From Verrucomicrobiales bacterium (GTDB lineage Bacteria; Verrucomicrobiota; Verrucomicrobiia; Limisphaerales; RI-55), in contig DNDP01000398.1 in the NCBI GenBank assembly GCA_003484235.1, positions 3,717 through 13,769 of the forward strand: DNA of 10,053 bases, in the 5' to 3' direction. Under the pieces are notes generated by a model. That model made no database searches. It was not told the DNA's origin and saw nothing but the letters and a program-made list of their open reading frames with translations. Shown here one piece after another: positions 1 through 6,908 of the stretch; the stretch's first letter is position 1, and each line of letters starts with the position of its first letter. A program made the translations under genes and the position numbers.

Positions 1-1
1 C

Positions 2-922
2 ATCGGCCAGGCTTTCGCCGCTGAACTGCAGCGTCGCGACCTGCCATTCGAATCGCTCTCCCGCTCGCAGCTGGACTACACCAGCTTCGAGACCTTTCTC
101 GCCCATCTCCGGAAGACCAGGCCTGAGTTCGTCATCAATGCGGCTGGCTACACCGGCAAACCCAACGTCGATGCCTGCGAGCTGGCCAAGGCCGATACCC
201 TGCAGGGCAACACGCTGTTCCCGGCCATGTTGGCCCACGCCTGCGCGGCGGCTGATGTTCCGTGGGGGCACGTCTCCTCGGGGTGCATTTACTCCGGTGC
301 CAAAGTGGTGCGGGATGGCGTTGAAACTGTCGAACCCGACCTCACCACGGCGGAGCTGCGCGAACTATACCGGCGCCAGCCCGGGGCCTTTCACGGGTTC
401 ACCGAAACGGATCCCCCGAACTTCTCCTTCCGCGCGCCCCCCTGCAGCTTCTACAGCGGCACCAAGGCGCTCGGCGAGGAAGGCATCGCGGGTGTGGGGC
501 GCAGTTATGTCTGGCGGCTGCGCATCCCTTTCGATGAATTCGACAACGGCCGCAACTATCTCTCGAAGGTGCAGCGCTACGCCAAGGTCTACGACAACGT
601 GAATTCCATTTCCCATCGGGGAGATTTCGCAACGGCCTGTCTCGACACCTGGGAACGCCGTGTCCCGTTCGGCATCTACAACGTCACCAACCCGGGAGCA
701 GTGACCACTGGCCAGGTCGTCGAAGCGATCCAGCGGATTCTCAAACCCGGTCGGACCTTCGAGTTCTGGCAAAGTGACGAAGAGTTTTATCGGGTCGCCG
801 CCAAGACCCCTCGGTCCAATTGCATGATGGACACCGCCAAGCTGCTCGCGGCCGGCATCCAGATTCGACCCGTCGAGGAAGCGCTGGAGGATTCCCTGCG
901 GCGCTGGCGGCCGGAACGCTGA
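2..922 (+). CDS. NDP-4-keto-6-deoxyglucose 3,5-epimerase/4-reductase-like SDR protein (5' truncated)
   Basis: The reading frame is open from the first complete codon at base 2 to TGA at 920-922, so the start lies upstream. It begins inside the Rossmann motif (IGQAF, the last Gly of GxxGxxG), so perhaps 10-20 residues are missing. Visible motifs are NAAGYTGKPNVDACE (bases 137-181), SSGCIYSG, TDPPNFSF, the SDR catalytic pair Y-SGT-K (Tyr 452-454, Lys 464-466), GRNYLSKVQRYAKVYD, GIYNVTNPG and TPRSN. Compared from memory, these align in order with the NRS/ER or RHM C-terminal domain of plants and viruses (NAAGVTGRPNVDWCE, FYSKTK, RNFITKI, YNFTNPG, APRSN). They match it better than classical RmlD. 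Such enzymes do 3,5-epimerization and NADPH-dependent 4-reduction of NDP-4-keto-6-deoxyglucose to NDP-L-rhamnose in the cytoplasm. The 4,6-dehydratase gene that would supply the substrate follows after 85 bases. The family call is firm; the precise reaction and nucleotide (UDP or dTDP) are inferred. Confidence 0.85.
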   Translation: MGQAFAAELQRRDLPFESLSRSQLDYTSFETFLAHLRKTRPEFVINAAGYTGKPNVDACELAKADTLQGNTLFPAMLAHACAAADVPWGHVSSGCIYSGAKVVRDGVETVEPDLTTAELRELYRRQPGAFHGFTETDPPNFSFRAPPCSFYSGTKALGEEGIAGVGRSYVWRLRIPFDEFDNGRNYLSKVQRYAKVYDNVNSISHRGDFATACLDTWERRVPFGIYNVTNPGAVTTGQVVEAIQRILKPGRTFEFWQSDEEFYRVAAKTPRSNCMMDTAKLLAAGIQIRPVEEALEDSLRRWRPER

Positions 923-1007
923 CCCGGGGACCATTCGCGCCCGGCGGCATTCGCTCCCTCAATCTGCTGTTTCCCTGTTGCCTCTGCTCAAAGCCTGACT
1001 CCACCAA

Positions 1008-2054
1008 ATGAACCTGCTCATCACCGGCGGCGCCGGCTTCATCGGCTCCAATCTCATCCACCACGTCATCGACCGGCCGGAGGTCGCCAAGCTGGTCAAC
1101 CTGGACTGCCTCACCTACGCCGGTCACCCGGAGAACCTGGCTGCCGTCCAGAACCACCCGAAGTATGTTTTTGAGAAGGTCGACCTGCGCGACAAGACCG
1201 AAACCCTGCGCGTCGTCCGCGATCATTCCATCACACACGTGATGCATCTGGCCGCCGAATCGCACGTCGACCGTTCCATTTCCGGCCCTGGCGATTTCAT
1301 TCACACCAACGTCGTCGGCACCTTCAACCTCCTCGAGGCCTGCCGGGAATGCTGGCTGGTCGCCCCGGCCGCTTCCGGCCGGCCCCGGCCGGACTGCCGC
1401 TTCCACCACGTTTCCACCGACGAAGTGTACGGCAGTCTGGGCGAGACCGGTCATTTTACGGAGTCCACGCCCTATGCCCCCAGTTCCCCCTACTCGGCGA
1501 GCAAGGCGTCCAGCGATCTGCTGGTCCGCGCCTATCACCACACCTACGACCTGCCGGCCGTCATCACTAACTGTTCGAACAACTACGGCCCCTATCAGTT
1601 CCCGGAAAAGCTGATCCCGGTGGTCGTTCAGAAGGTTCTCAGCCGGAAATCCATTCCCGTCTACGGCAAGGGGTTGAACGTCCGCGACTGGTTGTATGTG
1701 CGGGATCATGCCGAGGCGCTTTGGACGGTGCTGTGCAAAGGCAGGCTGGGCGAGACCTACAACATTGGCGGAAACAACGAGATGACAAACATCGACATTG
1801 TCGGCCAGATTTGTGACCTGATCGACGAGCTGAAGCCCGAACTGGGAGGAAACTCCCGCCAGCTGATCACCTTTGTGAAGGACCGGCCGGGGCACGATTT
1901 CCGGTACGCGATCGATGCTTCGAAGGTCAAACGCGAGCTTGGCTGGGAGCCGGCGCATACCTTTGAACGTGGCATCCGCGAGACGGTGCGGTGGTATCTC
2001 GACAATCAAGCGTGGGTTGGTTCAGTAACCGCCACGTCGGCGGGCAAGGAATAG
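1008..2054 (+). CDS. rfbB: dTDP-glucose 4,6-dehydratase (RmlB/RfbB family)
   Basis: This 348-residue protein has the usual length and motif order for RmlB. The NAD-binding GGAGFIG is at residues 7-13, HLAAESHVDRS at about 80-90, and the catalytic T-D-E triad at 137-139 in VSTDEVYG. The YxxxK pair is Tyr162/Lys166 in PYSASK. Further on come NCSNNYGPYQFPEKLIP (188-204), GLNVRDWLYVRDH (222-234) and DRPGHDFRYAIDASK (292-306). The family uses tightly bound NAD+ to convert NDP-glucose to NDP-4-keto-6-deoxyglucose, the entry to L-rhamnose and other deoxysugars for surface polysaccharide. A short insertion around residues 115-130 (APAASGRPRPD) precedes the TDE strand. The ATG at 1008 puts the Rossmann motif at the correct distance from the N-terminus, although no clear Shine-Dalgarno precedes it. 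It probably shares an mRNA with the upstream reductase gene, and a terminator follows 60 bases after the stop. The natural substrate could be UDP- rather than dTDP-glucose. Confidence 0.95.
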   Translation: MNLLITGGAGFIGSNLIHHVIDRPEVAKLVNLDCLTYAGHPENLAAVQNHPKYVFEKVDLRDKTETLRVVRDHSITHVMHLAAESHVDRSISGPGDFIHTNVVGTFNLLEACRECWLVAPAASGRPRPDCRFHHVSTDEVYGSLGETGHFTESTPYAPSSPYSASKASSDLLVRAYHHTYDLPAVITNCSNNYGPYQFPEKLIPVVVQKVLSRKSIPVYGKGLNVRDWLYVRDHAEALWTVLCKGRLGETYNIGGNNEMTNIDIVGQICDLIDELKPELGGNSRQLITFVKDRPGHDFRYAIDASKVKRELGWEPAHTFERGIRETVRWYLDNQAWVGSVTATSAGKE

Positions 2055-2114
2055 GCTGCCCTTGTTGGTTGCGGTGTCATGGCCGCAGTCAGACAGCTTG
2101 GCTCAGGCAGTCAT

Positions 2115-2145
2115 GCCGGACCGCTCTCGGGCCGGCTTTTTTTTT
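2115..2145 (+). terminator. Rho-independent terminator after rfbB
   Basis: GCCGG (2115-2119) pairs with CCGGC (2132-2136). An inner CCG (2121-2123) pairs with CGG (2128-2130) around a CTCT loop, with one A/G mismatch between the two helices. Nine T residues follow at 2137-2145. It sits 60 bases past the rfbB stop and would end the nucleotide-sugar operon before the receptor gene. Confidence 0.85.
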
Positions 2146-2410
2146 CGGCCAGATTCGGGTTTCACGGCCGTTCCGATCAACGTCGTCGGCGCGCCTTTGC
2201 GCGCTGAATCCAATTTGTTGAGTTCCCAAAAAATTCCGGTTGCTTTTATCCATTGGTTGCCCAATCTGACCGGTGAATCCCTTGGCGCAAGCTGACAAAT
2301 GAACGCACCTGTCGCATCTGTGTTCGTCAAACCGGCCTTGTCGTACTTCCATTCCGGAAGTTGTTCCCAACCCACCATCCAACGTGATTCACACCTCCAA
2401 CCAACAACCT
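2146..2410 (+). other. Upstream region/leader of the TonB-dependent receptor with three inverted repeats
   Basis: With the rfbB terminator, this is a gap of more than 300 bases without a convincing gene. It contains three simple inverted repeats. An 8-bp GC hairpin lies at 2187-2206 (GCGCGC arms with a CTTT loop, extended by one G-T and one C-G pair). ATTGG-TTGC-CCAAT lies at 2252-2265, and ACTTCC-ATTCC-GGAAGT at 2345-2361. None is followed by a T run, so they are not ordinary terminators. I found no convincing -35/-10 pair and no recognisable cobalamin or other riboswitch core. Because a terminator precedes it, the receptor's promoter should lie here. Short frames here look like chance. Confidence 0.5.
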
Positions 2411-5236
2411 ATGAGCAACAAACAAAAGCTTAAGATCGGGGCCGCCTTACGGCGTGCCGTAATTGGAAGCATGGGCTTCCTCGCCGCCGCGCCGGCTCTT
2501 GCGCAGGACGCCGGCGTGCAGGAGTTGAAGCCCGTCATTGTTACGGGTTCCCAGATCCCCACCTCCGAACTCGTGGGGGCCACGCCCATCGATGTCTTTA
2601 CATCGCAGGACATTGCCCGCACCGGTTCTGAGACCGTCGTGCAGCTGCTTCAGAAACTCCCTTCCTACACGGGCAGCACCATCAACATTTCCGAGAACAA
2701 CGGAAACGGTGGCGATGGACGTTCGACCATTGATCTGCGCGGCATCGCCGGCGGCACCCTGGTTCTGATCAATGGACGCCGTGTGAACTCGGGCGGCTGG
2801 AGCACTTCGTCAAGCGTGGACGTCAACACGATCCCCCTGGCTGCGATCAAACGGGTGGAGGTGCTCAAGGACGGTGCATCTGCCAACTATGGAACGGACG
2901 CCGTCGCCGGGGTCGTCAACATCATTCTCAAGGACGACTTCATCGGGACCGAACTCTACGCCTACTACGGCAACACGACCGAGAAGGATCTCGGCACGCA
3001 GAACTATTCGTTCACGACGGGATTCGCGAATGAAAAGACGTCGCTGTTGGTTGGTGGCAATTTCTACAAGTCGGCTGACCAGTTCAGCGTCGACCGCGAA
3101 AGGACCTTTCCTGCCGCCGGCAATATCAGCCCCACCAGCAATCCCGGACGGTTCCGCGTCCGGAACGATGCTCGCGGCGGGGGCACCCTGTATGATCCCA
3201 GCCAGCCCGCCAGCGCGCCGGTCCGCGTGACCCTGAACCGGACGGCGGTACCTGATGCGAACGGCCGTTTCACACCTGCCGACTACCACCTGAACGGAGC
3301 TGGTCCGGCGAGTGAACAGCTCTACCCGGGTGATGCCTTCCCGTTTCCGTTCTATACGCTGGAGATTCGGCCCGCAGAGCGTTACAGCATATTTGGCACG
3401 GCCAAGCATCAGCTCTACGGGGAGAACTTGGAGTTCTTCACCGATGCGATGTACACGAAGTCCACGTCGTTCAACCAGGCGGCGCCGACCCCCACCACCT
3501 CGGCCAGCACCGGAATCGTGATTCCGGCCTCGAACTATTACAACCCGTTCGGCGTCGACATCAGCAACTGGAACTACCGGACGGTTGAGAGCGGGCCGCG
3601 AAGGGAGTTTGATACCTACGACTTCTTCCGCTTCGTTCCCGGCCTGAGGGGGCGGGTCGGAGAAACCACCTGGAACTGGGAAGCCGCAATGGTCTACTCG
3701 GAGACTCGGAATATCAGCTCGCAGACGGGTGACATCTACGCTCCCAACTATCTCGCCGCCCTGTCGCGGACCGATCCAACTGCCTTCAATCCGTTTGGCA
3801 TCGAAGCAAATCCACAGTCGGTCCTGGACGAGGTGGCGCTGTTCATGAACACGATCGGCACGGGCAAGCTTTGGTCCGTCGATGCCAAGGCGTACGGCGA
3901 CGTCACCGATCTGCCGGGCGGCCCCCTGCAATTGGCGTTTGGTGGCGAGCATCGTGAGGAAACCGGTGAACTGGATCCCGATTTCGCCAAACGAAACGAT
4001 CTGGGCATCGGCTTCAATGGAGCCAAGGGCTTCCGCGGCGAACGCGACGTCGATGCGGGTTGGGCCGAAGTTCGGGTGCCGATTCTGGGGGCCGATCAGG
4101 GAATTCCCTTTGCCCATTCGCTCAGCGTCAGCGGCGCCTTCCGCTACGAGGAGTACAGCGATCTGACCTCCGAGAACCAGCCGGGCGCCAAGCCGAAGGC
4201 GACGATCCGTTGGCAGCCGCTGGACGATGGCTCGCTGACCTTCCGCGGCTCCTATGGTGAATCGTTCCGGGCGCCGACCTTCGCCCAGCTGTACTTCGAT
4301 GGCGACAGCTTCCCGGAGGTACGCAATCCCTACAATGGCGTGTTCAATCAGATCCAAACCAAGATCCTTGGTGCGGTGCCGGCTGCCGAGCAGTTCCCCA
4401 CGCTGGTGCAGCCATTGAAGCCGGAGGAATCGCGCAACTTCACCGCTGGAGCGGTCTGGGAAGTGCCCTGGGTCAACGGGTTGTCGATCAGTCTCGATTG
4501 GTTCCGCATCGAGTCTGAGAACACGATCGGCGGCAGCGCCCAGTCGATCATCGATCAAAACGCCCGCACCGGTGGTCCATCCAACCGGTTGCCCGGCGGC
4601 GGCGCCGGCGTCAATCCGACCCCCGGCGATTTTGCCGGGCTGATTACGTTCGATCCGCTGGCCGACGAGTACATCAACGTGCTGCAGCCCTACCTCAATC
4701 TGGCGGCAGCCAATCAGGAAGGCTTCGATCTCGCGTTGAACTACGAGCTCCCTACTGAAAACTGGGGCACGTTCAACTTCCTGTGGTCGGGCTCCTACTA
4801 CATCCTGTTCGAGCAGCAGGTCGGCGAAGGCGCACCGTTCACCGATTATCTCGGCGACTTCTCGTCCGATGACTTCGGCTTCGGGTCGTTGCCCCGCCTG
4901 CGCTTCTACTCGAGCGTCTTCTGGAACTATCGCGGAGTGGATCTCGGAGTTGCCGTCCGCTACACCGACGGCTACAACGACGATCCGCTGGCGACCCCCT
5001 CCAGCACCGCCGAACCGATCGACAGCTACCTCACACTGGACCTCCAGGCGGGCTACGACTTCACGGGCAACACCCCGTATGAATGGCTCGACAACACCCG
5101 GATCACGGTGGGTGTGCTGAACGTCACCGATGAGATTCCGCCACGGGTCTTCGGTGCCTTCGAAGGAAACACCGAGAAGAACCTCTATGATGTCCGGCAG
5201 CGCTTCTGGTACGCCAGCATCAGCAAGAAGTTCTGA
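2411..5236 (+). CDS. TonB-dependent outer-membrane receptor
   Basis: From the ATG at 2411 the protein is 941 residues. A Sec signal peptide covers residues 1-31: basic n-region, hydrophobic GSMGFLAAAPALA, cleavage after ALA. A TonB-box-like stretch PVIVTGS (41-47) follows. The plug domain (about 55-175) carries LLQKLPSYTG, IDLRGIAGGTLVLINGRR and the hallmark VEVLKDGASANYGTDAVAGVVNI. The rest is a 22-strand-type beta barrel ending in RFWYASISKKF, with the terminal Phe needed for outer-membrane assembly. In-frame GTG at 2384 would add nine polar residues before the signal peptide, so 2411 is preferred. These receptors import large or scarce ligands (siderophores, cobalamin, glycans) using TonB-ExbBD energy. 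There is no SusD-like partner, FecI/FecR pair or degradative enzyme beside it, so the ligand cannot be told. Its own terminator and the one upstream make it monocistronic. Confidence 0.95.
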   Translation: MSNKQKLKIGAALRRAVIGSMGFLAAAPALAQDAGVQELKPVIVTGSQIPTSELVGATPIDVFTSQDIARTGSETVVQLLQKLPSYTGSTINISENNGNGGDGRSTIDLRGIAGGTLVLINGRRVNSGGWSTSSSVDVNTIPLAAIKRVEVLKDGASANYGTDAVAGVVNIILKDDFIGTELYAYYGNTTEKDLGTQNYSFTTGFANEKTSLLVGGNFYKSADQFSVDRERTFPAAGNISPTSNPGRFRVRNDARGGGTLYDPSQPASAPVRVTLNRTAVPDANGRFTPADYHLNGAGPASEQLYPGDAFPFPFYTLEIRPAERYSIFGTAKHQLYGENLEFFTDAMYTKSTSFNQAAPTPTTSASTGIVIPASNYYNPFGVDISNWNYRTVESGPRREFDTYDFFRFVPGLRGRVGETTWNWEAAMVYSETRNISSQTGDIYAPNYLAALSRTDPTAFNPFGIEANPQSVLDEVALFMNTIGTGKLWSVDAKAYGDVTDLPGGPLQLAFGGEHREETGELDPDFAKRNDLGIGFNGAKGFRGERDVDAGWAEVRVPILGADQGIPFAHSLSVSGAFRYEEYSDLTSENQPGAKPKATIRWQPLDDGSLTFRGSYGESFRAPTFAQLYFDGDSFPEVRNPYNGVFNQIQTKILGAVPAAEQFPTLVQPLKPEESRNFTAGAVWEVPWVNGLSISLDWFRIESENTIGGSAQSIIDQNARTGGPSNRLPGGGAGVNPTPGDFAGLITFDPLADEYINVLQPYLNLAAANQEGFDLALNYELPTENWGTFNFLWSGSYYILFEQQVGEGAPFTDYLGDFSSDDFGFGSLPRLRFYSSVFWNYRGVDLGVAVRYTDGYNDDPLATPSSTAEPIDSYLTLDLQAGYDFTGNTPYEWLDNTRITVGVLNVTDEIPPRVFGAFEGNTEKNLYDVRQRFWYASISKKF

Positions 5237-5255
5237 CCGAAACCATTCAGGCATT

Positions 5256-5291
5256 GGCCCGCGCCGAGTTTTCGGCGCGGGCCTTTTTTTT
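5256..5291 (+). terminator. Rho-independent terminator after the TonB-dependent receptor
   Basis: A perfect 12-bp stem, GGCCCGCGCCGA (5256-5267) with TCGGCGCGGGCC (5272-5283), has a four-base GTTT loop and is followed by eight T residues (5284-5291). It starts 20 bases after the receptor stop codon. Confidence 0.97.
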
Positions 5292-5411
5292 GCTTCTGAC
5301 CGCCAGGATGTGTTGGGAATCTCCGGCTGGGCGAATCCGACCTGTCCTCTGCGCCTTGTCGGTTCCAGCTATTCACTTTGAAGCACTTCTGTTCTCTGGT
5401 TTGCTAGCTCC

Positions 5412-6176
5412 ATGAAAGCCGCTTCCCTGACACACCTGGTCAACCACGCCAATCGAATGCTGGAGATCGATGCGTTCGAGGACTACCCGGGAGCGGTGAA
5501 CGGCCTGCAGGTGGAGAACTCAGGCAAGGTGGTCAGAATTGCGGCAGCCGTCGATGCCAGCCTTGCGACCATTCAGCGGGCGGCCGCCGTGAGCGCCAGT
5601 CTGTTAGTTGTGCATCACGGGCTTTTCTGGTCGCCTGCGGTTCCGTGGACGGGCACCAAGTATCAATTGATCAGGCGGCTGCTTGAGGGCGACATCGCCG
5701 TGTACAGCGTCCACCTGCCACTCGACGCCCATCCTCGTCTCGGCAACAACGCGCTGCTCGCCCGCGCGTTGAAGCTGAGCCGACCGCAGCCGTTTCTTCC
5801 AATGAAGGGGCGTGACATCGGAATTCGGGGTCGGCTCGGGATCTCCCGTTCGGCACTGCTGGAGCGGCTCAGAATGGCGGTAGGAGGTGGTGCAGTCAAA
5901 TTGCTCGCATGCGGGCCCGAGCGGATCTCCAGCGTGGGTATCGTGACGGGCGGCGCCGGTGGTGAACTGAAGGAAGCGGCTGCAGCGGGAATTGACACCT
6001 ATATCACGGGTGAGGGACCTCACTGGACGTTTCCGCTGGCGGAAGAACTGGGTGTGAACGTGTTCTACGCCGGGCACTACGCCACCGAAACATTTGGCGT
6101 CAAGGCACTGGCGGCTGAGCTTTCAACGAAGTTCAAGGTGCCCTGGACATTCATTGACCACCCGTCCGGGCTCTGA
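5412..6176 (+). CDS. Nif3-like dinuclear metal center protein
   Basis: The 254-residue length fits the compact Nif3/YbgI family, without the PII-like insert of longer members. Metal-ligand motifs are in the expected order: VVHHGLFW (His68, His69), HLPLDAHPRLGNN (His101, Asp105, His107) and, near the C-terminus, GHYATETFG (His222, Glu226). The N-terminal YPGAVNGLQV and the ITGEGPHW segment (198-205) are also typical. The family forms hexameric rings with a two-metal centre. It is widely conserved but of uncertain role, and the database label 'GTP cyclohydrolase 1 type 2' is weakly grounded. The gene stands alone between the receptor terminator and a convergent regulator gene, with no functional hint from neighbours. 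The start at 5412 places the first conserved segment normally; no clear ribosome-binding site is visible. Confidence 0.93.
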   Translation: MKAASLTHLVNHANRMLEIDAFEDYPGAVNGLQVENSGKVVRIAAAVDASLATIQRAAAVSASLLVVHHGLFWSPAVPWTGTKYQLIRRLLEGDIAVYSVHLPLDAHPRLGNNALLARALKLSRPQPFLPMKGRDIGIRGRLGISRSALLERLRMAVGGGAVKLLACGPERISSVGIVTGGAGGELKEAAAAGIDTYITGEGPHWTFPLAEELGVNVFYAGHYATETFGVKALAAELSTKFKVPWTFIDHPSGL

Positions 6177-6244
6177 CGATCGGCGGTTGCGCATGCTGCG
6201 TGATCGGCCGACCGACCGTCGGAAGGAATCAACTTCAGCCGAGA

Positions 6245-6751
6245 CTAATCAACGAGGTCAGAGCCCGAATCCCAAAGCGCCGGTTCCTTCTCGGCCGGCG
6301 TCGCTCTCTCTTGTTTCGTGGCCTGGCGTCGGCGTGCTGGGTTGGACTGTGAAACCTCGCCGGGCGCCTGCCGACGAATTGCCTCGATCAGCTGATCGAC
6401 GCCGATGCCCATGCTGAGCGCGTTGTGAACGAGATCATCGATCTGACCGCGGAGATGGTTGATCCCGTGGCGTGGATCCCTGGCTCCTGACCGGCTCGAT
6501 ACTGAACATCCGGACCCCTGCCGCTTGACTATGGCTCCCTTCCGCTCCAGTCCCGCGTAGGCTTTGGCGACAGTGTTCGGATTGACGTCCAGCTGCTCGG
6601 CGAGTTTGCGAATGGGAGGAAGGACATCGCCGGCCACCAATTGTCCTATTGTAATCATACAATAAAGCTGATCGCTGATCTGCGCGGCGGCGGGATTGAG
6701 GGAGTTGGGATTCAGGCGCAGGTCACTGAGCTGCTTGTGCAGGATTGGCAT
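6245..6751 (-). CDS. GntR-family transcriptional regulator, YtrA-like subfamily
   Basis: This is a 168-residue protein on the minus strand. The winged helix-turn-helix covers residues 24-87 (ISDQL, GQLVAGDVLPPIRKLAEQL, then DVNPNTVAKAYAGLERKG, then the wing KRQGSGCSV). NPNTV.KAY.GLE is the recognition-helix signature of the YtrA subfamily. The usual wing G[KR]GTFV is here GSGCSV. A short helical effector/dimer region follows (about 103-127: IDDLVHNALSMGIGVDQLIEAIRR), and then a charged tail of about 40 residues of low complexity. The tail makes it longer than the roughly 120-130 residues usual for YtrA proteins. Met32 as start would cut the first DNA-binding helix, so the ATG at 6751 is chosen. 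YtrA genes often precede ABC transporter genes; here it is an orphan, convergent with the Nif3-like gene. The inverted repeat upstream suggests self-repression. Confidence 0.88.
   Translation of the reverse strand: MPILHKQLSDLRLNPNSLNPAAAQISDQLYCMITIGQLVAGDVLPPIRKLAEQLDVNPNTVAKAYAGLERKGAIVKRQGSGCSVSSRSGARDPRHGINHLRGQIDDLVHNALSMGIGVDQLIEAIRRQAPGEVSQSNPARRRQATKQERATPAEKEPALWDSGSDLVD
6647..6664. promoter_or_regulatory. Second palindrome with the same half-site, inside the regulator's coding sequence
   Basis: TATTGTA (6647-6653) and TACAATA (6658-6664) form a perfect 7-bp inverted repeat with a four-base spacer (ATCA). It shares its half-site with the upstream repeat, whose start is 118 bases away. 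It encodes the Leu-Tyr-Cys-Met-Ile-Thr-Ile part of the first DNA-binding helix, so partial coincidence with coding constraint is possible. The spacing between half-sites differs from the upstream site (11 versus 18 bases, centre to centre). Confidence 0.4.
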
Positions 6752-6764
6752 GGCGAACCGAGAA

Positions 6765-6790
6765 TATTGTATCTAACTGATAATACAATA
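6765..6790. promoter_or_regulatory. Candidate operator of the GntR/YtrA-like regulator
   Basis: A perfect 8-bp inverted repeat, TATTGTAT (6765-6772) and ATACAATA (6783-6790), is separated by 10 bases. It lies 14-39 bases upstream of the regulator's start codon. On the minus strand it includes a TACAAT hexamer resembling a -10 element, so binding there should block the regulator's own promoter. The AT-rich tract stands out against the GC-rich surroundings. The site is also between the divergent regulator and lgt transcripts. That GntR proteins bind such palindromes is known; binding here is inferred. Confidence 0.65.
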
Positions 6791-6805
6791 CGGAAGATTG
6801 CGGCT

Positions 6806-6833
6806 TTGAAGTGTGCTGCGAAGCTAATGCAAT
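6806..6833 (+). promoter_or_regulatory. Weak candidate promoter for lgt-miaA
   Basis: TTGAAG (6806-6811) and TGCAAT (6828-6833) are each four of six matches to the sigma-70 hexamers, with a 16-base spacer. The pair lies about 75 bases upstream of the lgt start and just beyond the palindromic operator. The match is modest and could be chance. Confidence 0.25.
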
Positions 6834-6908
6834 GAGCAGAGCAGACGGGCGTCGCCCTGGAGCTTGGCGTTTGATCTTCGGGCCCGTTCTGAATAGCTTC
6901 TCGCCCGC

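Noticed and set aside
741..2009. A 422-codon minus-strand open frame opposite the dehydratase gene
   Set aside because: No recognisable domain, and the plus strand encodes a complete RmlB protein over the same bases.
2384..2410. GTG at 2384 as start of the TonB receptor
   Set aside because: It adds nine polar residues before the basic n-region of the signal peptide; the ATG at 2411 gives a standard signal peptide.
2810..5254. An 814-codon open frame on the minus strand across the TonB receptor gene
   Set aside because: It is a mirror of the codon bias of the plus-strand gene. Its protein lacks domains and has an odd Arg/Val/Gly-rich composition, while the plus-strand protein has full receptor motifs.
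6094..6417. Plus-strand frame overlapping the Nif3-like gene's end and the regulator gene
   Set aside because: Arg/Ser/Pro-rich shadow frame crossing two well-supported genes; no motif.
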